From Rhizopus sp. PT2906 (Eukaryota; Mucoromycota; Mucoromycetes; Mucorales; Rhizopodaceae), in assembly GCA_025529335.1 (NCBI GenBank), contig JAMYHX010000572.1, forward strand, positions 1 through 24,764: a DNA stretch of 24,764 bases, read 5' to 3'. A model generated the notes under the pieces. The model saw nothing but the letters and a program-made list of their open reading frames with translations. It was not told the DNA's origin and did no database searches. Positions 10,073-18,447 of the stretch are shown here, piece by piece. A program made the translations under genes and the position numbers. Each line of letters starts with the position of its first letter. The stretch's first letter is position 1.

Positions 10073-10968
10073 ATGACTACACTATTTTTAGATGAAGATG
10101 GGTATGGAAATGTCGTTGATGAGAACGATAGTCCTGAACCCATGGACTACATTGTTAATCAGAATGAATTTATTGTTGAGACAGTTGCTACACATACTGA
10201 GTACTTGAAAATTGTAGCTTCTAATGAGCCCTTTTTGATTCGCCCAATGTTGATAGAAAAACCAAAAGATGAAGATGTCCGTATGAAGGAGGCACACAAA
10301 ACGGGATCATGTACGGTATACTGTCCAAGATAAGACTAGGTTTTTTGATCTAAAGATTGAAAAGTGTATGAGTGCATCAGCTGCCGCAAAGCAGCTGAGT
10401 ATTCATATTCGAACAGCACAGAGATGGGTAAATCAGTACAATGTGTACCCTGAAAGTATTTGAGAGCTGTAAAAAAGTAGGTTGTAAGGGTATCTTAACG
10501 GAAGAACATAAAACAACTGTTATCAACCTCGTTAATGCTAACCATTCTGCGACTGTTATTGAAGTGGCCAAGTGTTTGTTGAAACGGTTCAATGATCTTT
10601 AAAGTTTCGCGCAGCACTGTTTATAACTTTACGAGGAATGAATGCAATCTTTTATAGAAAAAAGCAAATTTCTATTCTATCAAAAGAAACAGTCCAGAAA
10701 AGATTGATAACGGTACAATTGGGCCCGTAATTGGGGGAAAATACAGACATGAGCTTCCTGACAAATTGCTTTTTTCTTGACTAGTCTACTTTTGGTTTGA
10801 AACGCTTGGTCCAAAAAAGGTACTCGTGTTATTGTTACCAGACCTTCTACGAGAGCAAATACAACTTTCATTTTGGACGCTATCTCTGCCGCTGGTTTGA
10901 TCACAGTCGGTGTAAAAAAAATGAGGGTACGACCCGAACATATAAGGGAGACGACTGTAAATATCTGA
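10073..10968 (+). pseudogene. Transposase relic with several frameshifts (DDE_3 type)
   Basis: Starting at ATG 10073, the frame reads an acidic leader ending KPKDEDVRMKEAHKTG. It breaks near 10316 and resumes as QDKTRFFDLKIEKC and AAAKQLSIHIRTAQRWVNQY, a helix-turn-helix of transposase type. A second break follows at about 10460, then ILTEEHKTTVINLVNANHSA up to a stop. After another shift comes VSRSTVYNF, and finally SKKGTRVIVTRPSTRA with TFILDAISAAGLI, the start of the DDE catalytic core. At least four shifts or stops are present, and the C-terminal half of the catalytic domain is not found. The family identification rests on remembered Mucorales transposases with this block order. The gene cannot be functional as it stands. 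Confidence 0.8.
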
Positions 10969-11170
10969 CGTCGCCTATTAGCTGAGAATGAATAAATAGA
11001 GAATTAAGAGACGTGTGATCTATGTAAACACGACAAAAGTGCTAGTTAATGCTCGAGCAAATGATATCCGAATCTCTCCACTTGTCAACACGAATATCTG
11101 CAAGTATTTTGCCTGTTTTATAGTCTTTAAGTTGCTTTTTGTCAAAAGCACAGTCCGTGCGGCTGTGGGA

Positions 11171-11254
11171 CATGTCAACAGCATCACGAGCCCTTTATAG
11201 CCTTTGTATTTTATAAATATATAAAATATCTTTAATCGTAATGATCTGTATAGC
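11171..11254 (-). repeat. Right terminal inverted repeat
   Basis: The reverse complement reads GCTATACAGATCATTACGAT, then GATTAAAGATATTTTAT, ATAAAATACAAAG and CTATAAAGGGC to TGATG. This mirrors the left repeat at 9453-9541. Confidence 0.8.
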
Positions 11255-11431
11255 AACTTAATTTTGGAGAAATGTGCTTTTGTATTTTGTAAAGCAATTT
11301 TTTATCCTTAGATGCTATGACGCTTTGGTCTAATTAACTCTTAATATTTAGAAGAATTTGTTAAAATAGAGCATTTAGACATCTTACATTATCCTGCTAA
11401 TACATGCACACATATAAATAGTGCGTAATTG

Positions 11432-11437
11432 TTTATT
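11432..11437 (-). terminator. AATAAA poly(A) signal of chitin deacetylase
   Basis: AATAAA on the minus strand lies about 18 nt past the stop codon of the deacetylase gene, in the expected position for its 3' end processing. Confidence 0.5.
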
Positions 11438-11454
11438 GATACATAATCAAACGT

Positions 11455-12788
11455 TTAACAATCAAGTAAAAACCCAGCCAAGATGAACATCAAGGCTACC
11501 ATAAAGGGAAACACATGAGGCTCAATGGCGTTGGCAGAACTTTTTTGAACTGCAGCTTGCTTAGGCGAAGGTCTACTGATTGTACTCGAGTTGGTTTTAC
11601 CAGAAGGCATAGGCGTATTGGTTTGGTTTCCTAAGCTTCCATTTGCCAAAGGTTGATATATAAAGTCTTCAAAGTATGGGTTTGAGATGTTCATACATGT
11701 GGCTACATTCATTATGTTCTTATAGGCGCTTGATATCCTAGCTAGGTTATTGACCGCCAAGGTCATCGAATCATTACTGATTTCATGAGTCAATACAATG
11801 TTTCCTGTATCCTTAAAGGTACCATTGGTTCCCATTTCAATAAAAGCGTCATAATTGTTCTGAATCTGTTGCATTGTCGCTGTATCTCCGGCTGCCCAAT
11901 CATCAGTGTCAAGGTTCCAAATGACAGCAGTAAGTCCCAACTGACTAGCAATCCACCGAACACGGTCATCAACGTCACCATAAGGCTAGAAACGCAAATG
12001 AGTTTACAATGTGTTGAGATTCGAATGAAACTTACAGGACGCCAATAGCGAGGGGTTACACCAGTGGCAAGTTTGATGGCCTTTTGCGTATAATAGAATT
12101 CTGCAAGCACCTCTTGATTTGTGAGGGTAGTTGTGTACTCATGAGACCAAGTATGGGCACCAATATGATGCCCGTCTTGCATGCCTCGCATAGCACCATA
12201 TGGCCAATCAATGACATTCGAACCGATATAAAACATGGTTGCCTTGTAATCATGTTCTCGAAGATAATCATAGAATACATTATGAGAGCAATTGGGCCCA
12301 TCATCATAAGTCAGCCCCCAAGTTTCGGGTTCATTGCATGCGACAATATCTTCATTGATTCCAGGATGCTTTGGAGTAGTACAGAGCGATGACGACCACC
12401 AACAGTCAGGGTCAGAGCTAGGATAACCTGTGAAATCAAGAGAGCCATCTGGGTTCTTTTTACGAGGCTGAATATTGGGTGCACTGTTCCAATCAATTAA
12501 ATTATAGAGATCGAGGAACTCACTGCTTGATGCCATGCCATTGGTAGTAGCTACTTGCCAAATAGTAGGAAATTCAGAAGCATTAATGCTAATGTATGCA
12601 GGATCAGGGTTATAGTAAGTGCATTCTACAGACGGTTCCAGACTTGTTGTTTGCGCAATACTTGGAATGCTAATGTTTGCAGGATTTACTTGTGTTTTGA
12701 ATGATTGCCAGTAATCAGCTTGAGCTGATACTTTAATGGTAGCAACAGTAGCAATTGCGGTTATTATAGCTGCGAGATGAGATACCAT
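11455..12788 (-). CDS. Chitin deacetylase (polysaccharide deacetylase, CE4), GPI-anchored
   Basis: The enzyme removes acetyl groups from nascent chitin to make chitosan, a main wall polymer of Mucorales. Two exons, 12788-12036 and 11985-11455, give 427 residues; the intron falls inside the RPPYGD motif. Residues 1-22 form a signal peptide. The CE4 motifs are all present: TYDDG at 160-164 (base and metal Asp), HTWSH at 212-216 (metal His pair), RPPYGD at about 250-255, DTDDW at 277-281 and LTHE at about 316-319 (catalytic His). Many Asn-x-Ser/Thr sites are visible. A Ser/Thr/Pro-rich stalk and a hydrophobic end (MVALMFILAGFLL) indicate a GPI anchor signal, so the enzyme should act at the plasma membrane or wall. 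A TATA box lies just upstream. No key residue is missing. Confidence 0.95.
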
Positions 12789-12824
12789 GATGACTATTGA
12801 CGTTTTATGAAAAGGGGAAACGCG

Positions 12825-12832
12825 TATTTATA
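12825..12832 (-). promoter_or_regulatory. TATA box of chitin deacetylase
   Basis: TATAAATA on the minus strand lies about 37 nt upstream of the deacetylase ATG (12788). That leaves only a very short 5' UTR if transcription starts 25-35 nt downstream, so real starts may be close to the ATG. Confidence 0.5.
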
Positions 12833-13316
12833 GCTGTTAACTTTACGCAAATAAAGTTATTTCTGTTTTGCTTGGCATTAGAGCAGTCCGGGTCAGTTAC
12901 ATGACCAAAATGGGTTAATTATTCCAAAAATAGGTATAAATTATTCTATATTTATTTCTGTACTTTATTCAGAAACTATTAGCCAAAGTCTTACTAGCCA
13001 AGTGTCTTCACAAAAGGATAAAATTGATATAGCCAAGTTCATCATAAGTAGTCATTTCATAGTACCCCCTTTTTTTTGTTCCCTTGAAAACGCGCACTAT
13101 TCAATGAGTAGATAACATTGCCGCATTTATCTTATAAACGCTTAATCGTATGAACTTACTCCAAGAAAGAATAATACAAACAGATTGACCACGAGGAGCT
13201 CCATTATCATATGCCGATGATAATTGGTCATGATTGGTTCAGGTAACACTCTTGTTTACATATAAAATGATGTTGTTTGTAATAATGAGTTTCCTTTCTT
13301 TTTTCACAATAAATAG
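12833..13316. other. Intergenic region upstream of chitin deacetylase
   Basis: About 480 bp of AT-rich DNA holding the deacetylase promoter. A short plus-strand ATG frame at about 13210-13245 ends in a good donor (CAG|GTAACA), but its phase does not join the frame at 13317. No gene is supported. Confidence 0.5.
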
Positions 13317-13481
13317 ATTATACAAAGATTCATTGCCATATCTGTACTTCTTATTTGTGTTGCTCTGACTATATTACAAGCGTGCGCAATGGTGTATGCC
13401 AAGAACTACTCGAAATTAATCGGTGTCACTGTAGATCAGCTAAGCAGCAGATTCAAATTAGTTGTTGAAGGGAGTGAATAG
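13317..13481 (+). pseudogene. Possible 3' exon or relic of a small membrane protein
   Basis: After an acceptor (AATAG at 13312-13316) a frame of 54 codons runs to TAG. It begins with a hydrophobic segment (FIAISVLLICVALTILQAC) followed by MVYAKNYSKLIGVTVDQ. The layout of one membrane helix and a short polar tail is reminiscent of the last helix of tetraspanin-like proteins, but there is no diagnostic motif. I could not find an upstream exon in the right phase, so this is either a remnant or the end of a gene I cannot reconstruct. Confidence 0.3.
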
Positions 13482-13567
13482 GGATGTAAAATCATTAAAT
13501 GATAATACCAAAAAGGCAAGCAAGCAGCATAATATTCTATGTAAAAACCATTACAGCTATTGGCTAA

Positions 13568-13759
13568 TCATATAGGTTCATAACCAGAAGGCTGCTGTGG
13601 TGCGTCTGAAGAAGGCTGAATCATACGAATATCAACTCTGAAGATTCGGATGTCATCACTGGGGAGTTTACACGCCAATCATTGACTATTTCCTCTAAAA
13701 TATGCCATAATTATCTCAACCTCACCACCATGGTCCACTTAAACACTGTGCTCAAACGT
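13568..13759 (-). pseudogene. Broken coding fragment, unrecognised
   Basis: The minus strand reads DHGGEVEIIMAYFRGNSQ, a stop, then LACKLPSDDIRIFRVDIRM and a Pro/Gln-rich end before a final TGA. Two in-frame stops (one before DHGG, one after NSQ) interrupt an otherwise protein-like frame of 64 codons. The TGA after NSQ could be a mutated Trp codon. I do not recognise the family. Confidence 0.3.
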
Positions 13760-14300
13760 ATGTTATATACACCTTCAACGAAAATGAAGACTGTCATTGA
13801 ACTAATGGCTCAATTCATGGAGAATCATCTTGTATAATATATGGTATGAATATTGTTGATAATAAAGTATACACTACAAAAATACTCTTGTTTAATTACC
13901 CTTGAGCACTACATAAAAACAAGGACGGTGCAATCAAAGCGATGGTTTATGGATTTGATTTGGAAGAAATAAGTAAAGCAGCTGTTAAAGTGAAATTTGT
14001 TAAAGTACATGAACAAAGTAGCTAAAAGTGACAAGATGACCAAAGCTTCAAGTATGTATTAAATAACTAGGATCAGTCTCAGTTTTCTAGTTATCTATAT
14101 TTAAGGTTAAAAGCCTAAATATCACAATAACAAATAATGACACAATGTCTCAAAAATCGTAATGGAATACGCAATTTTCAAATGACGACAACGATTAAAA
14201 GGGCGACTGAAATGGAAGCAGTGTGCGTGTTTGTGTGTGTATTTCAATGTTGTAAGAGTAATAGCGGCTGTCAATGAAGTAGATAATATCATGTCAAAAG

Positions 14301-14335
<35 letters not shown>

Positions 14336-14782
14336 TAATAAATATATGTAGAAAAAGAGAGAAAAAATATGTAGTATTAGAGCATATATACCAATATTAG
14401 TTTTACTTGCAACCAAGGTACATCTTTTTTATTCGATTTTAACATAATGCTTCGTATTAATCCCACAGTATTGATCACCGTATCTGTAGCCTGTAGCATT
14501 TGATGGCGTATCATATTAATACCGTTCACTAAGTATAATTAGTTGACAGCATTTATAACAAAATATAAAAAACAAAAAACGTAAGCTAACTACATTGCTT
14601 GTAATAATGAAGAGTTAATCAATATAAATAAAAAGTGCTGTTGAAATCAAAAATATAAATCGTCTCTCACATAACTATTTTACTTTCTTTTCTCTGTTTA
14701 TAAATGACTACAAAGGGACTTATTCCATCTTGCTGTATTTCTAATTTTCCAATCTAAAACAACTGTTTTTCGAATATCACAC
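13760..14782. other. Gene-free stretch with short coding-like debris and a microsatellite
   Basis: About 1 kb with no intact gene. A 35-codon plus-strand frame at about 13917-14026 (GAIKAMVYGFDLEEISKAAV) looks protein-like but is too short to assign. A purine-strand (AAAG)n/(AG)n microsatellite is at 14296-14335. The rest is AT-rich with no feature I can support. Confidence 0.5.
14296..14335. repeat. (AAAG)n / (AG)n microsatellite
   Basis: About seven AAAG units followed by five or six AG units on the plus strand. This is a simple polypurine repeat in intergenic DNA, likely length-variable. Confidence 0.9.
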
Positions 14783-14959
14783 TTATGCTGACTTGACAAC
14801 CTTAAACGTGTAAGCTGAAGAGCAAGATGGTACTTTTATACCTGATTTAGATTGCTCGGTTGGGCCACATATCAAGCTATGAAGCTGCACTCCTCTTTCA
14901 AACCAACTGATACCAACAGGCAGACAATGATAAGGTGGTATATCCGCCTTCTTAAACAT
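14783..14959 (-). pseudogene. Orphan 58-codon coding fragment, unrecognised
   Basis: From an ATG at 14959 the minus strand reads FKKADIPPYHCLPVGISWF, then ERGVQLHSLICGP, KVPSCSSAYTFKVV and a stop at 14783-14785. The frame stays open for a few codons upstream (CQIFG) before a TAA. The residue make-up, with Trp, Cys, His and Pro, is protein-like rather than random AT-rich translation. It is probably the C-terminal end of a gene whose 5' part is lost, or a terminal exon of one I cannot trace. Confidence 0.35.
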
Positions 14960-15062
14960 ACCGAAGATTTGACATGCAATGCTTTAGTCTTGATCTGAAC
15001 TCGATCTTTAGCTTATCGTTTAACTATCCAGAACGTCAGAGCACGCGTTTTGACGCAACACA

Positions 15063-15074
15063 ATGGCGGAATTT

Positions 15075-15112
<38 letters not shown>

Positions 15113-16110
15113 CCTAGAAAATGCGAGATCAACCAATATGTTCATATCAAGAACAAACTGGATTCACTAATGTCGTATTACAACGTTGGCAAGACTTGTG
15201 GCTATAGCTGGACCATGCTTTATCGCAAAACTAAGGCTCTACAGAAAGAGTATGATGTAGAGGAGAATGGGAAATGGGAAGAAGAGGACTTTTGTCTTTT
15301 TTCTTGTTGATTTTATCCTGAAGCTACAAAAGCACCACGTCTATCTTTCCAATGATAATGTGAATAAGTCCGAATGGTACTACATCTGCAAGTAATAGTC
15401 GCCAATAATAGAGAAATTGTTTGAACGCTCTGATTTAAGGTTCAAGTGGTAGGTTGCTTTACTTGATATCATCTAATCATTGTGTATAGTTACTTCATTT
15501 ACTGACTATCTATCATTAAAACTCTTAGGGAAGACACCAGAACCTCTTTAGATAACATTGAAGTGAAGAACGAGTTTAAGGTTGATCTAAGAATCATACA
15601 GGATGAAATAGTTCAGCGTTACAATAAGGAAACAAACACTTTGGCGTTGGAAGTATCTAAAGGCAATCCTGGTGTACACAAGTTCCAGTCGAATCACTGC
15701 AAGCAAATAGTAGAGTTCAAAGCAATCATCAACATGTATATCAGCAAAGGATTCGACGTGAACAATGCTGTCTGTGGCCTAGATATGTCGATTTCCAACC
15801 TTTGTCTTTCGGCACCAGGGTTCTATTCTGGAAATGAGGTATATTTTGGCTCTATCACCAATTCCCTTGTTCAGCTAGAAAAATGCTGGATATGGCGTTA
15901 AATCTTCTGGCTTTCAGGGTAATTTATTTGTCAGAAACAATTGATATATACTATTTTTTTTAGAATACAGTTGTGAAAGTCAAAAGCAGCTACCAAGAAG
16001 GAAAAGCTGCTATCAAGCAAAGCAACAAGCCTGTAGAGAGCAATAAGTACGACCGAACTTTTTAGAAAGTACCTAAAAAAGGCACTGAAGAAGAACTGGG
16101 TAAGAGGGAA
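15063..16110 (+). pseudogene. Decayed multi-exon gene of an uncharacterised, probably Mucorales-specific family
   Basis: Several coding blocks line up in order on the plus strand. A possible ATG at 15063 runs into A29, then NKLDSLMSYYNVGKTCGYSW and KEYDVEENGKWEEE. A frame change near 15290 gives VDFILKLQKHHVYLSNDN. TAA TAG at 15393-15398 is followed by SPIIEKLFERSDLRFKWEDT across an intron (about 15449-15529), then VDLRIIQDEIVQRYN and FKAIINMYISKGFDV. A frame change near 15885 gives MLDMALNLLAFR, an intron (about 15918-15962) and VKVKSSYQEGKAAIKQS. Another shift near 16064 leads to KYLKKALKKNW. The block order resembles an uncharacterised multi-copy protein family I recall from Mucorales genomes. 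No function is known to me. At least four lesions make it a pseudogene, or else a gene with sequencing errors. Confidence 0.5.
15077..15105. repeat. A29 homopolymer
   Basis: Twenty-nine consecutive A residues directly after ATGGCGGAATTTGC at the head of the decayed gene. It could be the poly(A) scar of a retrocopy or simple slippage expansion. Sequencing length is uncertain for such runs. Confidence 0.9.
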
Positions 16111-16704
16111 TTAGATTGCTTTTCGCGATAGCAAGTCCAAGCTGCCACCTTTTCCTTCAAGTCTTGTCACTTAAAGAAAAACATTTTAATAAAAGTATTA
16201 CATTTAATACCCTGAAGACGTCCTAACTTGTTACTGGTCACCAATCTTTGAGTTACAGTGACTCCACTCCAAAGATCTTTTCTCTAATATTTAGGATCAT
16301 CCTGATGTACAGTTTTTTTTTTTTTCTAAAGTATGTCGCATAATTCGAAATTTATAATACAAAATATACAAAATACGACATCTTGGAACTACATTACTTT
16401 CTGGGAATAGTGTAATTTTGATAACCGACAATTGTTCTGGGACAATCAACAACCCCACAAGCTTGACTATATATGCGTATATGTGTCTAACTGTTGTCAC
16501 ACAGGAAGTATAATTAAGAATTAAAGATCTTTCCAATGGATGCTATTTCCTGCTTTGGAACCTTCTGTGTGTTAACAATTCCTCAGTTTGCACAAACTGG
16601 CTATTCAGATTAAATCCCAGCTTATACAAAAAAGGCAAAGTTGAACTTTAAATAAAACCATGCAAGAAAAAAAATTACGTTTTTTTTTTTTTTTCTTCTT
16701 CAAG
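16111..16704. other. Intergenic region upstream of the SAP-domain gene
   Basis: About 590 bp, AT-rich, presumably the promoter region of the SAP gene. It contains a T run near 16312-16325 and another (T15) at 16680-16694, just before the start codon. No gene is supported. Confidence 0.6.
16680..16694. repeat. T15 tract just upstream of the SAP-gene start codon
   Basis: Fifteen T residues 10 nt upstream of ATG 16705. An ATG at 16660 is in frame through this tract and would add a poly-Phe leader, so the frame relation depends on the exact T count. Confidence 0.85.
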
Positions 16705-18447
16705 ATGGAAGCCAACGATTACTGGAGTTTACACCACACGCCTTTGTTTACAAGCATAGACTGGAGCAATGGTGGACAAGAATCTTATTTGGATTATGAC
16801 CCAAAGTCAGCCGCGTCTTATCAGCAACCATTGCCCCCACCTCCATTTCAAAGAAGACGTAGTTCTTCAGTTGATTTGCCTATCAATCCACTATTTTTGA
16901 ATAAAGTCATCAATGAACCAACTATTATAGAAGAAGATTTTCCTTTCAAGACTGATAAAGTTGTAAATACACACATAAAAGATGAAAATAATAATATTTT
17001 CTCACCCATCGTTTTACTATTAGAACTTGACGTTTCCAACTGAATTTTCATATGATCAACATCGTCCAAGCAATTCAAACACTGAGGGAACTGCTACTAC
17101 TACAAGTACAAATGCTCATTTGCCTGACTCATCTTCCTCACCCATTTCCACAAGCTCTTCTATTGAATCACATAATTTATCTCCGACCATGTTAAACACA
17201 CAGCAACAACAACAACAACAGCAACAGCAACCACAAACTATCACATTCTTCCCAGAATTACAAAAGACAACTTATAATATGGATTTGGGAAAAAAACTAA
17301 GGCAACATACAAAAAGAAGAAGGTCCTCGTCTCTGCCTCCTGCTTTTCAGGGAAGAAATCAGTACAATAAAACTCAGAACCCAGTGATATTTGCTAGCGT
17401 ACAAGTGACAGATCCTCGTCCCATTCAGCATACCTCAAAAGCATTAAAGGTCGAAGCGCCTCCGATGGCTATTGAGCGTGTACCCAAGAAACCGCAGCCT
17501 AAGCCTGTTGTCTTGGACCCTGCGGAGACAAAGAGAAGATTAGATGAACAATTGTTACACGTTAATTTTGATGATGTGACAGTCGCAGAATTGAAGGAAA
17601 TGCTTCGTGAACGTGGTTTGCTGGCCACAGGAAAGAAGGCAGTATTGATAGAGAGATTAAAAGAAGCTCGCGATAGACTGATCAAGTCAGGAGCCAATGG
17701 AAAGCAGCCTTCTCCTCAAGTTCAAACGCCCAAAATACAAGTAACTCAACAACCTGAGTTACCAAATAAGCCACAGACATTGTTGCCAAGACAGCAACCG
17801 CAACCGCAGCCTACACAGCAACAGCAACAACCTACACAGCAACCTATACAGCAACCTATACAGCAACCTATACAGCAACCTATACAGCAACCTATACAGC
17901 AACCTATACAGCAGCCTATACAACCACAGCAACAATCAAAGTCACCACAAGTCATTCTAAGTGCAAACAATGGTGCATGGGCCCTGCAACAGACAGAATC
18001 ACCAGCATTACAAAGTCTAGCCAACATGACAATTCATTCACCTATACCTGCGCAAGATAGTCTGCTATCATCATCTGTACAAAGCGACACCATGTTTACA
18101 TCAAGCCCTAACTCCATGTCATTTAACGATCAAGATATTGATATCAATGGTGAGTAGTAAATAGACATTGAATCATCATCTTGTAGATCATAATCCTTTC
18201 TTTTACTATAGACTTATTCAATTTTGATTTATCAAGCATTGATAATCCTAACCAAGGAGATCTACTGCTATTTCCTGATCACCCAGAAGCACAGCCATGG
18301 AATAATAATGACATACTCAATTTTGATCTTTATTCAAACGGCAACCATACCACAGATAACAGTAAGAGTAACAATAATAACAATAGTAGTAGTAATAGTA
18401 GTAATGAATGGGGCCAAAATAACATGGAGTCGTATTTAATGCAATAA
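16705..18447 (+). CDS. SAP-domain, Gln-rich putative nuclear regulator
   Basis: Three exons (16705-16962, 17024-18149, 18212-18447) join in phase to give 539 residues. A SAP domain, a short helix-loop-helix that binds AT-rich DNA or chromatin, lies at about 266-305 (VTVAELKEMLRERGL, GKKAVLIERLKEA). The rest is low-complexity: a Gln tract at about 146-155, a run of QPIQ repeats coded by seven 12-bp units, and an Asn/Ser-rich C-terminus. Two copies of RRRSSS (about 50-55 and 184-189) look like PKA/AGC-kinase sites. Acidic-hydrophobic motifs such as LFNFDLSSID and ILNFDLYS near the C-terminus resemble transactivation segments. This layout suggests a transcriptional co-activator; the role is inference. 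Start 16705 is preferred over the in-frame ATG at 16660, which reads through T15. The 3' end overlaps the LIP2 coding region by 12 bp. Confidence 0.85.
17837..17920 (+). repeat. 12-bp coding minisatellite (7 copies, QQPI)
   Basis: Seven tandem copies of CAGCAACCTATA. The first six are identical and the seventh has one change (CAGCAGCCTATA). It encodes repeated Gln-Gln-Pro-Ile. The unit is a multiple of three, so copy number can change without a frameshift. Confidence 0.95.

Larger units (their letters stand above)
9453..11254 (+). mobile_element. Decayed DDE (Tc1/mariner-like) DNA transposon
   Basis: A 1.8 kb unit is bounded by inverted repeats of about 89 bp (left) and 84 bp (right). It contains one broken transposase reading frame in plus orientation. 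Size, single-gene content and transposase type fit the IS630-Tc1-mariner group as found in Mucorales. The exact outer ends and the expected TA target duplication cannot be fixed, because the similarity fades at the outer edges. A CAAAAT-like sequence outside both ends hints that the true termini lie a little further out. The internal stretch 9542-10072 has no recognised gene. Confidence 0.75.

Noticed and set aside
13736..13840. Plus-strand ATG frame MVHLNTVLKR...
   Set aside because: It is short, without splice support, and overlaps a more protein-like minus-strand fragment.
15050..15310. Plus-strand ORF beginning with a poly-lysine block
   Set aside because: The lysines come from the A29 homopolymer. 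The later part is kept only as a segment of the decayed gene.
17746..18027. Minus-strand ORF with a repeated CCIGCCIG cysteine pattern
   Set aside because: It is the antisense reading of the CAGCAACCTATA coding minisatellite and Gln codons of the SAP gene, not a metallothionein-like protein.
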